Shown: positions 40,956-49,943, numbered from the stretch's first letter. The stretch: DNA of 64,000 nt from Clostridiales bacterium (GCA_003150485.1 QALX01000007.1:186001-250000); one strand, 5' to 3'. The notes: generated from the sequence alone by a model not told the origin. A program made the numbers and translations.

Positions 40956-41202
40956 ACAGACTCCGGCCGCCCTTGCCCATATGGCAAAGGCGCCGGAGTC
41001 TGTCCGTATCCTGATCAAATTTGAAGAAAGGGCAACTGCCCCTGAAATCAGAGGCAGTTGGGAGAACAATGGGCCGGAGAGCTCACCTTCCTGATACAGC
41101 GTAACAGGGCCAGAAAGTAGTTCCTTCTGCACACCATCTTCCTGTTGTAATCCCTTAAAGCCTGCAGCCCTGTCTGCCGTATCCGTCGGTGCACCACCGA
41201 CC
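40956..41202 (-). ncRNA. Candidate structured small RNA
   Basis: A minus-strand transcript of about 245 bases with its own promoter (41209-41237) and a 3' terminator stem (40956-41003). It folds as nested helices: a 7-bp hairpin at 41185-41201; GATACGGC (41176-41183) with GCTGTATC (41093-41100); ACAGGGC (41167-41173) with GCCCTGT (41104-41110); inner CTGCA/TGCAG; and CAACTGCC/GGCAGTTG (41033-41060). No good coding frame lies in this 509-base gap. Size and Clostridia setting would fit the raiA RNA class, but I cannot confirm this. Confidence 0.6.
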
Positions 41203-41208
41203 ATCTTT

Positions 41209-41237
41209 ATTTTAACACGGTCGGATTTTTCTGAAAA
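41209..41237 (-). promoter_or_regulatory. Promoter of the candidate RNA
   Basis: Minus strand TTTTCA (41232-41237), 17-base spacer, TAAAAT (41209-41214), with TGT just upstream as an extended -10. Confidence 0.6.
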
Positions 41238-41431
41238 GGAGTGGCATGAAACAGTTGCACGTTTTTTTCATATCCCGTAACTCCCCCCTGCAACTCCCCC
41301 GGTGAACCAGGTTTTGCCCTGTAAGTTCCGGTACCTGCCGGCAAAACAGAGTGGAATTTTCCTGTTTGTTATGCTATTTTATACTGTACATTTGTATGCT
41401 GACGGGCATACTACATGATAACGAGGTTGCG

Positions 41432-42856
41432 ATGAAGAAAAAAATGAAACACTTACTATTGCTTGTGCTGATTCTCTGCCTGGCTTTCCTGGCCTATGTA
41501 CTCATCGGGGCCATTGCCCCTTTTACCGTCCAGCCGGAGATCAGCGCCGCCACCCAGGCGGCCTTTCACGCTGGGGACTACTACGGCCACGGCACTGGCC
41601 CGGACCGGGCACGGGTGGTGGACGACAACCAGGAAGCTCTGGAGCTCCGGCTCCAGATGATTTTCCACGCCCGGAAAAGGGTGGTTCTGTCCACCTTCGA
41701 TTTCCGGGACGACGAGGCAGGGCTGGATATGCTGGCCGCCCTGCTGGACGCCGCCGACCGGGGAGTGGAGGTTGAGATCTTCGCCGACGGCTTCAACTCA
41801 GTGGTCCAGATGGAGGGCAATGCCTTCTTTTACGCCCTGTCCTCCCACCCCAATGCCAAGATTCTCATTTATAACCAGATCAATCCCCTGACACCCTGGA
41901 ACCTGATGGGCCGGATGCACGATAAGTACCTGATCGTGGACGACACCGCCTACATTCTGGGGGGCCGGAACACCTTCGGCTACTTTCTGGGCAGCTATGA
42001 GGGCCACAAAAACCACGACCGGGACGTACTTGTGTACAACACCGGCTCCCGGGACAGCTCCCTGTACCAGCTGCGGGCCTACTATGAGCAGATTACCGCC
42101 CAGGACTGTTGCAGCCTCTTCCACGACAGCCCGTCCCTGAGCGAAAAAAAGAGCGTGCAGGCGGCGGCCCAAACCCTCCGGGACCGGTTCCAAACCCTGA
42201 CCGAAGCCTATCCGGAGCAACACAGCGCCCCCTACGACTACCCGGCCAACACGGCAGCCACCCAGCTGGTCACCCTGATCTCTAACCCCATCGACACCGG
42301 CCCCAAGGAGCCTGTGGCCTTCTACCAGCTGATGGAGCTGTGCAAGGGGGCCAGGGAACAGGTGGTCATCCACACCCCCTACGTCATCGCCAACGACTGG
42401 ATGACCCAGTCCTTTTCGGAAATCGGCGGCAAGGGCATCATGCTGTTCAACTCCACCGCCAACAACGGCAACCCCTTCGCCGCCGTGGACTACCAGAACC
42501 ACAAGGAGGAGCTCATCGCCACCGGCCTGGAGCTCCACGAGTATGAGGGCGGTGTCTCCTACCACGGCAAGAGCATCACGGTAGACGACGATCTGGCCAT
42601 CATCGGCTCCTTCAACATGGACATGCGCAGCACCTATATCGACACCGAGCTGATGTTGGTGGTCCACAGCGAGGCCGTCACCCGCCAGCTTCAGGACTCC
42701 ATGGACCGCTACGATCAGGACGCGGCGGTGGTGGACACCGTAGACCGCTATCGCTCCACCCCCGGCGGCCGGGAGATGGCGGAGCGCCCCGCCGGGCAAA
42801 AGCGGTTCCAGTTCTGGCTGGGCTGGGCGCTGGAGCTGGGCCGATTCCTGCTGTAG
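41432..42856 (+). CDS. Phospholipase D-family protein, membrane anchored
   Basis: 474 residues from the ATG at 41432 (ribosome site weak). One N-terminal helix anchors it, and two HKD motifs follow: M-H-D-K-Y-L-I-V-D-D and Y-H-G-K-S-I-T-V-D-D with G-S-F-N-M-D-M-R-S. The domain order fits cardiolipin synthase or a related phosphatidyltransferase or phosphodiesterase, but only one N-terminal helix is present. Faces outward. Followed by a bidirectional terminator at 42872-42906. Confidence 0.85.
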   Translation: MKKKMKHLLLLVLILCLAFLAYVLIGAIAPFTVQPEISAATQAAFHAGDYYGHGTGPDRARVVDDNQEALELRLQMIFHARKRVVLSTFDFRDDEAGLDMLAALLDAADRGVEVEIFADGFNSVVQMEGNAFFYALSSHPNAKILIYNQINPLTPWNLMGRMHDKYLIVDDTAYILGGRNTFGYFLGSYEGHKNHDRDVLVYNTGSRDSSLYQLRAYYEQITAQDCCSLFHDSPSLSEKKSVQAAAQTLRDRFQTLTEAYPEQHSAPYDYPANTAATQLVTLISNPIDTGPKEPVAFYQLMELCKGAREQVVIHTPYVIANDWMTQSFSEIGGKGIMLFNSTANNGNPFAAVDYQNHKEELIATGLELHEYEGGVSYHGKSITVDDDLAIIGSFNMDMRSTYIDTELMLVVHSEAVTRQLQDSMDRYDQDAAVVDTVDRYRSTPGGREMAERPAGQKRFQFWLGWALELGRFLL

Positions 42857-42871
42857 CCGCTGAAAATGGCA

Positions 42872-42906
42872 AAAACGAGGCAAAGAATCACTCTTTGCCT
42901 CGTTTT
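42872..42906. terminator. Bidirectional terminator
   Basis: A perfect 14-bp stem with A/T flanks between the convergent phospholipase D and NhaC genes. Confidence 0.9.
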
Positions 42907-42914
42907 CCTCTCTA

Positions 42915-44258
42915 TCACGGAGTTTTGGTGCTCTGCCACCGTTCCAGCCTCCCCTTTTTCTGCCCCAGGCAGCACACCCCCTGCCAGGCCAGCATCAGCC
43001 ACAGCCAGAAGGCGTAGGGAATCCACGCCACTCCCGTGGCCCCCAGCTGCTCCAACGGGGTATAGGAAGCGATACACCAGGGTACCAGCACCGGAGCCAG
43101 GGTCCCGCCAAAGCTCAGGTCCCGGGCCAGCTCCCGGCGGCCCAGCTCCTCATAGTCCTCTTTGCGCAGGGTGTGGGTCAGCACGATGGCAATGGTCTGG
43201 TTGCAGCCGATGGCGGCGGTAACCGCCCCGGCGGCCAGGGTTTTCAGGTAGGTACCCAGCCGACCGGCCCGTTTTCCCCCGGCGGACAGCCGGTCCGTCA
43301 GCCGCAGCCCCTCCACCAGCCCGGCAATGGCGCAGCTGGAGGCCACAATGACGCAGCTCTTGACCATACTGGCCAGGCCGCCGCCATGGACAATGGCGTG
43401 GAGCGGATCTCCCTCAGGCAGGGAAAAACCCAGCACCAGCGTCCGCGCCAGCTCCAGAGGCGGCATCCCCTGGAAGGTCACCGCCAGAATACAGGCCAGC
43501 ACCGTGCTGGCCGCCATGGCCCACTTCACCGGCTTTCGGGCAACGCAGAGGAGGAACACCACCGCTGTGGGCAGCAGCACCAGAGGGTGCAGGCGAAACA
43601 CCCCGGCCAGCTGCTCCGCCATTTGGCCGGAGGCGGCGGAGAGGGGGCTGACATAGCTGCACAGCAGGTACCCGCCGCTGGCCAGGGCAAAGGGGATGGC
43701 CGAGCTGGCCAGCCCCATGCGCACGTTGTCGTAGAGCCTGGTCTCGCTGAGGGTGGACAGCAGCAGCAGGGACGAGGACATGGGACTGCTCCGGTCCCCA
43801 AAGTAGATGCCGCACAGGATGGCCCCGGCGGTCATGGGGATGCTGACGCCGCCGGCCCGGGCGATGGTGATCAGCACCACCCCCACAGTGTTGGCGGTGC
43901 CAAAGCTGGTGCCCAGGAGGAAGCTCATGGCCGCGCACAGCCAGAAGCAGCACACCAAAAACACGTGGGGCCGGATCAGCAGGGTCCCCAGCCGCACCAA
44001 GTAGGGGATGGCCCCGCAGGCAATCCAGCTGGCAGTGAGCAGGCCGATGACAATCAGCACCTGGACCACAATCCATGCTTTTCCCAGGCCGTCCGCTATC
44101 ATTTTGCCGATCTCCCGGCCCGTCCTGCCCAGTCTCCCGGCACACAGGGCAAAGAGCGCCACTCCCACCAGCAGCGGCCAGCCCAAAAACACATGGAGCA
44201 TTGCCGCCGCCAGCAACAGAAGCAGCAGCAGGACCACCGCTCCAGCTACCATCCCCAT
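42915..44258 (-). CDS. NhaC-family Na+/H+ antiporter
   Basis: 447 residues, about 12 membrane helices. The family core G-T-S-F-G-T-A and I-Y-F-G-D-R-S-S-P-M-S-S-S is present, as is the C-terminal G-C-N-Q-T-I-A-I-V-L-T motif. Relatives exchange sodium for protons or carry malate/lactate or amino acid pairs. It lies 19 bases after the Cys-rich redox protein gene, probably in one transcript. Confidence 0.88.
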   Translation of the reverse strand: MGMVAGAVVLLLLLLLAAAMLHVFLGWPLLVGVALFALCAGRLGRTGREIGKMIADGLGKAWIVVQVLIVIGLLTASWIACGAIPYLVRLGTLLIRPHVFLVCCFWLCAAMSFLLGTSFGTANTVGVVLITIARAGGVSIPMTAGAILCGIYFGDRSSPMSSSLLLLSTLSETRLYDNVRMGLASSAIPFALASGGYLLCSYVSPLSAASGQMAEQLAGVFRLHPLVLLPTAVVFLLCVARKPVKWAMAASTVLACILAVTFQGMPPLELARTLVLGFSLPEGDPLHAIVHGGGLASMVKSCVIVASSCAIAGLVEGLRLTDRLSAGGKRAGRLGTYLKTLAAGAVTAAIGCNQTIAIVLTHTLRKEDYEELGRRELARDLSFGGTLAPVLVPWCIASYTPLEQLGATGVAWIPYAFWLWLMLAWQGVCCLGQKKGRLERWQSTKTP

Positions 44259-44277
44259 TTTCTTCTCTCTCCTCTCG

Positions 44278-44721
44278 CTACGCTTCCTCTAACAGTTCCT
44301 CTACCAGCTGGACCGCGGCATCCACAAACTGGGGACACCGGGTGTAAAACAATCCCTCCGCCTTGATTTTGGTCAGTTCCTCCGGGTCGGTCACGTCCCG
44401 GCCCAGCAGCGCCCGGCAGGAGGTGGCGCCGCACCGTTCCCGGAACCGGCTGGTAAAGGCCTGGGCAACCGCCTGTTCCCGTTCCCGGGCGGCCTCATCC
44501 TCCGGCCGGCTCCGGCCAAAGCGCAATCCCAGGGCCATCAGGCCGCCGGTGACACAGCCACAGGTCTCCCCCATGCCCATGCCGCTGCCAAAACAGCCGG
44601 CGATCTTCCGTCCCAGCTCCCCAGTCAGCCCCAGCTCTTCGGCAAAGGCTCCCAGCACCGCCTGGGAGCAGCGCAAATGGTCCTCCACAAACATCTTTCG
44701 TGCCTCTTCCCGATGATTCAT
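44278..44721 (-). CDS. C_GCAxxG_C_C family redox-type protein
   Basis: 147 residues. The Cys pattern runs C-S-Q-A-V, then A-G-C-F-G-S-G-M-G-M-G-E-T-C-G-C, then C-G-A-T-S-C and a final R-C-P-x-F-V-D. This is the C_GCAxxG_C_C family, associated with redox or metal functions in anaerobes, substrate unknown. The ATG at 44721 has AAAGGGG upstream and is preferred over 44754. It lies upstream of the NhaC gene on the same strand. Confidence 0.85.
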   Translation of the reverse strand: MNHREEARKMFVEDHLRCSQAVLGAFAEELGLTGELGRKIAGCFGSGMGMGETCGCVTGGLMALGLRFGRSRPEDEAAREREQAVAQAFTSRFRERCGATSCRALLGRDVTDPEELTKIKAEGLFYTRCPQFVDAAVQLVEELLEEA

Positions 44722-44754
44722 CACCGTACCCCTTTCTTGACTGCGCACTTCCAA

Positions 44755-44787
44755 ACACCCCCGGAAAACGGCGTTTCCCGGGGGTGT
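44755..44787 (-). terminator. Terminator of the 44809 lipoprotein gene
   Basis: An ACACCCCCGG/CCGGGGGTGT stem with T residues on the minus strand. Confidence 0.8.
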
Positions 44788-44808
44788 TGTACGCGGTTGT
44801 GTTGTCTT

Positions 44809-45492
44809 TTACTGTGCGCTGTTGACGGTCAGACCGCCGACCCAGCCGTCCACTGTGGCCTGGGTGGGACCCCCATCGCTGGCGCCCTCAAAAGCGTCCT
44901 GGGAGACGTAGCACAGGAACAGCAGGCTGTAGCCATCGGCCTCTGTCACCACCGCGTCCACCACGGCACTGTCCTCATTGCTGCCGGTTCTCCAGCGGTA
45001 GTGGGTACCCCGGTTGCCGGAGACGGTGACCGTTTCCAAGATCTCGAACTCATCCGCACCGTACTGGTCCAAATAGGCCTCGGTGCTGTGTCTGGTGGAG
45101 AAACGGCCCAGGGTCACGGTGGCGCTGTCCACCGTCATGGTCTGGAGATAGCTGTCTCCGCCGGTCTCCGGGGTATCACGCCGGTCCGCTTCCTTCACAA
45201 AGCTTCCGGTGAGCAGGGGCTTGTCCGTATTCTCTGCGGGGGGCTGGTCGGGTTCGGAGCTGTCCTGGCCCTCGGAGGAGGCAGGCTCAGAGGCGTCGGC
45301 CGGGGCGCTGGAGACGGGCTCCTGAATGGAGACGCTCTGATCCGCCGGAGCGCTGTCGCTTCCACCGGAGACAGCGGCGCTGTCCGGCTGGCTGATTGCA
45401 GCGGTGCTGCCGGTTCCGTTGCCGGTGGAGCAGGCGGTCATCAGGCAGAGGGCGGCCAGCAGGACGCCGATGCCAACGAATTTCTTTCTCAT
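44809..45492 (-). CDS. Predicted lipoprotein
   Basis: 227 residues from the ATG at 45492, followed by a basic start and a lipobox L-M-T-A-C. A low-complexity Ser/Pro/Glu-rich linker (about 20-85) leads to a beta-rich C-terminal part with R-G-T-H-Y-R-W-R and Y-S-L-L-F-L-C-Y. No known family seen. Own promoter at 45571-45599. Confidence 0.7.
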   Translation of the reverse strand: MRKKFVGIGVLLAALCLMTACSTGNGTGSTAAISQPDSAAVSGGSDSAPADQSVSIQEPVSSAPADASEPASSEGQDSSEPDQPPAENTDKPLLTGSFVKEADRRDTPETGGDSYLQTMTVDSATVTLGRFSTRHSTEAYLDQYGADEFEILETVTVSGNRGTHYRWRTGSNEDSAVVDAVVTEADGYSLLFLCYVSQDAFEGASDGGPTQATVDGWVGGLTVNSAQ

Positions 45493-45570
45493 GTCTGGTT
45501 CCCTTCCTTTCTTGGGAGCAAGTGGCGGCACGGCACGTCTTCTGTTGGCGCCGCACCCTTCCTTTCGTCT

Positions 45571-45599
45571 ACTTTAATGCACCGCCCCGGTTCTGTCAA
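45571..45599 (-). promoter_or_regulatory. Promoter of the 44809 lipoprotein gene
   Basis: Minus strand TTGACA (45594-45599), 17-base spacer, TAAAGT (45571-45576). Confidence 0.7.
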
Positions 45600-45623
45600 G
45601 GCCCTGAGTCAACACGGTTTGCC

Positions 45624-45652
45624 CTTGTGTCCGGCCTCTTTTTCCCGTATAA
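45624..45652 (+). promoter_or_regulatory. Promoter of the HI0933-type gene
   Basis: TTGTGT (45624-45629), 17-base spacer, perfect TATAAT (45647-45652). Confidence 0.7.
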
Positions 45653-45689
45653 TGGGGAAATACTGTCACATTGAGAAAGGATGGGCTCC

Positions 45690-46910
45690 ATGGAACTTGC
45701 GATTATCGGCGGCGGTGCGGCGGGGATGATGGCCGCCCTAACGGCGGCGGAGTGGATGGACGGCCACGTGGTGCTGCTGGAACGGCAGCCCCGGCTGGGC
45801 CGGAAGCTGCTGGCCACCGGCAACGGCCGCTGCAACCTGAGCAACCTGAACTGCGCCCTCCGACACTACCACGGCCAGACGCCGGAGTTTGCCCGCCCGG
45901 CCCTGGAGTCCTTCGGGGTGTCAGACACCCTGGCCTACTTTCGGCGGCTGGGCCTGCTGTGCCGGGCAGAACCGGGAGGACGGGTGTATCCCCTGTCCGA
46001 CCAGGCCAACAGCGTCCTGGACACCCTGCGCCTGGCCCTGGAACAGTTTGGCGTGGAGGTGCGCACCGGGTGCGAGGTCACCGCTCTCGCCCCCTGTTCC
46101 GGCGGCTTTACCCTGACCACCCCGGAGGGCAACTGCTTCGCGGACAAGGTGATCGTCACCGCCGGCGGTGCGGCGGCCCCCAAGCTGGGAGGCGGCAGCG
46201 GCGGCTACCAGCTCCTGCGCCCCCTGGGCCACCGCTGCACCAATCTCTATCCCTCCCTGGTCCAGCTTCGGACCGATACCACTTTCACCCGGGCCCTGAA
46301 AGGCGTCCGGGCCGATGCCCAAGCTACCCTGTACCGGGGCAAGGAGGTTCTGGCCCGTCAACAGGGGGAGGTCCAGTTCACCGACTACGGCGTCAGCGGG
46401 CCGGTAATCTTCGACCTGTCCCGGGCGGCGGTGACCGGGGCGGCGCCGCCGGTCCTGGAGCTGGACCTAGTATCCCCCCTCAGCCAGGGAGAGCTGGTGG
46501 ACCTGCTGGCGGAAAAGCAGCGGCTGCTCCCCGGCCTGACCCTGGAGAATCTGCTCACCGGCGTTCTCCACAACCGGCTGGGCCGGACGGTGCTCCGTTA
46601 CGGTGGCCGGAAGCTGACCCAGGACGTGGCATCCCTGTCCCGTCGGGACCTGGCGGCCATCGCCCGGGACTGCAAGGCATTTCGCCTGGATATAACCGGA
46701 AATACCGGGCTGGAACACGCCCAGGTCACCGCCGGCGGCCTGCGTACCGACGCCTTTGAACCGGCCACCCTGGAGAGCCGCCGCTGCCCCGGTCTCTACG
46801 CTGCCGGGGAGGTGCTGGACATCGACGGGGATTGCGGCGGCTTCAACCTCCAGTGGGCCTGGTCCAGCGGGCACCTGGCCGGGCTGCTGGGGAGCAGTCC
46901 GGGGAAATGA
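45690..46910 (+). CDS. HI0933/YhiN-family FAD-dependent oxidoreductase
   Basis: 406 residues from the ATG at 45690 (AAAGGA upstream). The FAD Rossmann loop I-I-G-G-G-A-A-G-M-M-A opens it; the family sequence G-R-K-L-L-A-T-G-N-G-R-C-N-L-S-N follows. Near the end come A-G-E-V-L-D-I-D-G-D-C-G-G-F-N-L-Q-W-A. The reaction of this family is unknown; it may act on quinone- or RNA-linked substrates. Alone in its transcript. Confidence 0.93.
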   Translation: MELAIIGGGAAGMMAALTAAEWMDGHVVLLERQPRLGRKLLATGNGRCNLSNLNCALRHYHGQTPEFARPALESFGVSDTLAYFRRLGLLCRAEPGGRVYPLSDQANSVLDTLRLALEQFGVEVRTGCEVTALAPCSGGFTLTTPEGNCFADKVIVTAGGAAAPKLGGGSGGYQLLRPLGHRCTNLYPSLVQLRTDTTFTRALKGVRADAQATLYRGKEVLARQQGEVQFTDYGVSGPVIFDLSRAAVTGAAPPVLELDLVSPLSQGELVDLLAEKQRLLPGLTLENLLTGVLHNRLGRTVLRYGGRKLTQDVASLSRRDLAAIARDCKAFRLDITGNTGLEHAQVTAGGLRTDAFEPATLESRRCPGLYAAGEVLDIDGDCGGFNLQWAWSSGHLAGLLGSSPGK

Positions 46911-46957
46911 ATGAAAAAAATTTTTTGAAATTTTCTTTAATATGGTAATATATTTCA

Positions 46958-46986
46958 TTGACAAATATGTTTAGGAGGTGTAAACT
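46958..46986 (+). promoter_or_regulatory. Strong promoter of a candidate RNA
   Basis: TTGACA (46958-46963), 17-base spacer, TAAACT (46981-46986), in an A/T-rich stretch. Confidence 0.7.
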
Positions 46987-46992
46987 CTAGCG

Positions 46993-47160
46993 TATCGGAG
47001 TTACACAAGTCTCCTGTCGGCGGCCATCTGACTCGTCTTGAGTGAACAGTATGACACCGCTCTCTGCGCCTCAGACGGCGCACCTTAAATATACTTAACC
47101 AATTCCTTTCTTAATCCCTTAGGAGAGAAGGCGGCCTGCACCCAGCGGGCCGTCTTCTTG
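46993..47160 (+). ncRNA. Candidate small RNA, class unknown
   Basis: About 165 bases between a strong promoter and a terminator (11-bp stem 47126-47136/47148-47158). Inside are GACTC/GAGTC-like and TGCGCC-TCAGAC-GGCGCA hairpins and a TCCTC/AGGAG long-range pairing. No start codon with a good ribosome site follows, and the next gene is convergent. It fills most of the 322-base gap. I recognise no RNA family in it. Confidence 0.5.
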
Positions 47161-47184
47161 TCCGTTTACCGGTGTACGCACTGC

Positions 47185-47220
47185 AAAACAGGCGGCCTGC
47201 TGTCGGCAGGCCGCCTGTTT
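47185..47220. terminator. Bidirectional terminator
   Basis: A perfect 16-bp stem AAACAGGCGGCCTGC/GCAGGCCGCCTGTTT that can end the Sel1 gene transcript and the upstream RNA. Confidence 0.85.
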
Positions 47221-47232
47221 GCGGTTGTATGG

Positions 47233-48027
47233 TTATTCGTCCTCGTCGTCATCCATGTCCATATCATCCATCTCCATGGCCGCCCGGGTCATGCAGGCTT
47301 CGTATTCATCCAGCATCCGCTGGATCTCGTTGATGCCCCGCATCTGGCGCTCCACGTTGACTTCTTTTTCCACCAGGGGCAGCAGCTGCTGGGCGTCTAC
47401 GGATCCGCCTGCTGCGCCCTCCCGCAGGTACCGGATGGACAGATACAGGTCCCGGTCCACCCGCTCGCCCAGGAAATGCTGGAGCCCCAAAAAGTACTGG
47501 GCCTCAGGGTAGTCCAGTTCTGCCGCCTTCCCTACCCAGCTCAGGGCGGTTTCTGTGTCCTCGGGCACTCCTTTGCCGAAGAAGTAGCACATTCCCAGGG
47601 CAAAGTAGGCCACAGGATCCCCCATTTCGGCGGCCTGGCGGTAACAGGTCATGGCCTGCTCCATACTGGCGTCGGTGCCAATCCCCTGCTCGTAGAACAT
47701 GCCCAGATGGCACAGGGCGTTGGCGTCTGCGGGATCCCCCTTGACCGCCTTCCAAATATAGTCCAGCGCTCTGCCCTCATCCTTCTCCACGCCCTGTCCG
47801 TAGGCGTACTGGATGGCCAGACGCACCCATGCGGCGTTCAGTCCGTTTTCCGCAGACTTCTGCCACCAATAGAAGGATTTGGCAAACTCATTGTACTGGT
47901 AATAGGTCCGGGCCAGCTCATACTGGGCCCGGGCGTCGCCCTCCTGGGCCGCCTGACGGTGGTGCTGTACGCCCTCCTCCAGGCTCTCCTGTTGGCTCAG
48001 ATTCTGTTCCTTGTTTTTCTCGTCCAT
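47233..48027 (-). CDS. Sel1-repeat protein
   Basis: 264 residues with about five Sel1-like repeats (A-x-x-x-L-G-x-x-Y-x-x-G-x-G-V-x-x-D). Repeats span about 30-215 and a very acidic Asp/Glu/Met tail follows. Sel1 proteins are alpha-solenoid adaptors for protein complexes. No signal peptide, so cytoplasmic. Ligand unknown. Confidence 0.85.
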   Translation of the reverse strand: MDEKNKEQNLSQQESLEEGVQHHRQAAQEGDARAQYELARTYYQYNEFAKSFYWWQKSAENGLNAAWVRLAIQYAYGQGVEKDEGRALDYIWKAVKGDPADANALCHLGMFYEQGIGTDASMEQAMTCYRQAAEMGDPVAYFALGMCYFFGKGVPEDTETALSWVGKAAELDYPEAQYFLGLQHFLGERVDRDLYLSIRYLREGAAGGSVDAQQLLPLVEKEVNVERQMRGINEIQRMLDEYEACMTRAAMEMDDMDMDDDEDE

Positions 48028-48115
48028 GGGTTTCCCTTCCTTTGCTTACGTGATAGATCGAAAATTGTCCTTTGTATTATAGCATTTCCCCCAGGGGAAA
48101 GTAAATACGGTACGC

Positions 48116-49000
48116 TCAGGACTGACACTGGGTCTCCAGCTTTCTGTGCCCCCAGCACTCGCCAAAGGCCGCGCCGCCCAGAATCAGCGCCGCCCCCACC
48201 GCCTGGATTGGAGTCAGACGCTCCTGGAGACAGAGGGCGGAGAACACCAGGGTGGACAGGGGCTCCAGATAGCCGCAGATGGCCACCGACTGGGCGGGCA
48301 GCTTTCCGACGCCGGAAAAGTACAGGTAGCAGCCTACGCCGGTATTTACCACCCCCAGCAGCAGGATAGGCAGGATGCTGTCGCCGGGCACAGAGGGCAG
48401 CAGGTTCCCGCCCTCCCGGAGGGCCATAAACACCGTCACCACCACCAGGGCCGCGGCCAACTGCCACAGGGTGTTCTCCAGGCCGGTAATTCCCCTGGCC
48501 TTCTTGTTGCACAGGATCATCACCGCATACATCACCGCCGCCATGAACCCGCACACCAGCCCCCAGGACAGGCCGCTGTCCGCCAGGGCGTTCCAGTCCA
48601 CCAGCACCATCCCGCAGAAAGCGGCCAGAATCCCGGCCACCTTGGTGGCCACCAGCTTTTCCCGGAACACCAGCGGCGAGAGGGCCATGACGATCACCGG
48701 GCCAAAGTAGCTGGCCAGGGTGGCCAGGCCCACGCCAATCTGCCGGTACCCCTCGTAGAGGAACATCCAGTTCGCCCCCATGGCCGCCCCGGACAGAACC
48801 AGGTAGCAGAAGCTCTTCCTGTCCCGGAGCGCCCGGAACTGCCCCCGGCTGAGCAGAAAAACGACGGCCAGAAACAGGCCGCCGATCAGGGTCCGGAAAA
48901 AGACAATCTCATAGCTGCTCAGGTCGATATAACTGGCCACCACGCCGTTGGAGCCAAACAGCAGCAGGGCCAAAATGTATTTGATATAGTCTTTTTTCAT
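48116..49000 (-). CDS. EamA/DMT-superfamily exporter
   Basis: 294 residues with ten membrane helices in two EamA repeats, N-terminal Y-I-L-A-L-L-L-F-G-S-N-G and the second repeat with A-V-M-Y-A-V-M-I. Metabolite/drug exporter, substrate unknown. Its ATG overlaps the end of the HxlR gene by 4 bases (ATGA), so the two are coupled. Confidence 0.88.
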   Translation of the reverse strand: MKKDYIKYILALLLFGSNGVVASYIDLSSYEIVFFRTLIGGLFLAVVFLLSRGQFRALRDRKSFCYLVLSGAAMGANWMFLYEGYRQIGVGLATLASYFGPVIVMALSPLVFREKLVATKVAGILAAFCGMVLVDWNALADSGLSWGLVCGFMAAVMYAVMILCNKKARGITGLENTLWQLAAALVVVTVFMALREGGNLLPSVPGDSILPILLLGVVNTGVGCYLYFSGVGKLPAQSVAICGYLEPLSTLVFSALCLQERLTPIQAVGAALILGGAAFGECWGHRKLETQCQS

Positions 49001-49359
49001 CGCTCCGCCGCTCCTTCCCCGGCCATTCGCCGCTGATACCCCTCGCCCCAGCTCCACATGGCGTCCATCACCGGCTTCAGGCTCCGGCCCACTGCGGTCA
49101 AGGAGTACTCCACCTTAGGCGGCACCTCCGGATACACCTTCCGGCTCACCAGCCCGTCCGCCTCCATGCTGCGCAGGTTGGCGGTGAGCACCTTCTGGGA
49201 TATGCTCCCGATGGACCGTTTCAGAGCGCTGAATCGCATGGTGCCGTACCGCTGAAGGTCCCGGAGAATCAACACCTTCCACTTATCGGACAGCAGCATC
49301 AGCGTCGTCTCCACCGGACAGCGGGGCAGGCTGCGCCGTTCTGGTTCTGCCATGGCCAT
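48997..49359 (-). CDS. HxlR-family regulator
   Basis: About 120 residues with one winged helix: C-P-V-E-T-T-L-M-L-L-S-D-K-W-K-V-L-I-L, then F-S-A-L-K-R-S-I-G-S-I-S-Q-K-V-L. The first Cys (C-P) is the residue used for thiol sensing in several HxlR proteins. Start codon choice between tandem ATGs is uncertain (49359 or 49353). Divergent from the flavin-type oxidase gene and coupled to the DMT exporter gene, which it likely regulates. Confidence 0.9.
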   Translation of the reverse strand: MAMAEPERRSLPRCPVETTLMLLSDKWKVLILRDLQRYGTMRFSALKRSIGSISQKVLTANLRSMEADGLVSRKVYPEVPPKVEYSLTAVGRSLKPVMDAMWSWGEGYQRRMAGEGAAER

Positions 49360-49514
49360 CACTCCTCCCATAGTTTCCTTTTGGTACCTACCGCACTTTA
49401 TTGTGCCTACTTTACATTCTTTTCGTTACCGCATATTATAACCTTGCCAGGAGGCAAAGACAAGCCTCCCCACCCCTTTTTTCACCCCAACGCAAAACCA
49501 AGGAGGTAAAACAG

Positions 49515-49907
49515 ATGAACAAAATCGCTGAGGCTTTGAAAACAGCCGGCACCTTTTTCGTGGCAACGGTGGACGGGGACCAGCCCCGGGTCCGTCCCTT
49601 CAGCAGCGTGTGCGAATTTGAGGGCAATGCCTACCTCTGCACCAACAACACCAAGAACTGCTACGCCCAGATGATGGCCAACTCCAGGGCAGAGCTCTGC
49701 GGCCTGAATCCGGACGGCACCTGGGTCCGCATTCAGTGCAGACTGGTCCGGGACAACCGGGACGAGGCCCGGGCCGCCATGCTGGCCGACCCCACCGGTC
49801 CCAGCCAGCTGTACACCCTGGGCGACGGGATCTTTGAGGTCCTGCGCATTGAGGACGCCGTCTGCACCAAGTATTCCTTCACAGCGGCGCCTGAAGTGAT
49901 CGTCTAA
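49515..49907 (+). CDS. Pyridoxamine 5'-phosphate oxidase-like flavoprotein
   Basis: 130 residues with an AAGGAGG ribosome site; a split-barrel FMN-binding fold with F-V-A-T-V-D-G-D-Q-P-R-V-R-P-F and N-T-K-N-C-Y-A-Q-M. The family reduces or isomerises small electrophiles. Divergent from hxlR, so likely HxlR-controlled. Confidence 0.87.
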   Translation: MNKIAEALKTAGTFFVATVDGDQPRVRPFSSVCEFEGNAYLCTNNTKNCYAQMMANSRAELCGLNPDGTWVRIQCRLVRDNRDEARAAMLADPTGPSQLYTLGDGIFEVLRIEDAVCTKYSFTAAPEVIV

Positions 49908-49943
49908 CGGCCGCGCCGCCCCTTCCTGTCTTCCCGCTCCAGA

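Noticed and set aside
40785..41204. Frame on the minus strand in the azlD-phospholipase gap
   Set aside because: It overlaps azlD, lacks a ribosome site, and coincides with the nested complementary stems, so a structured RNA is the better explanation.
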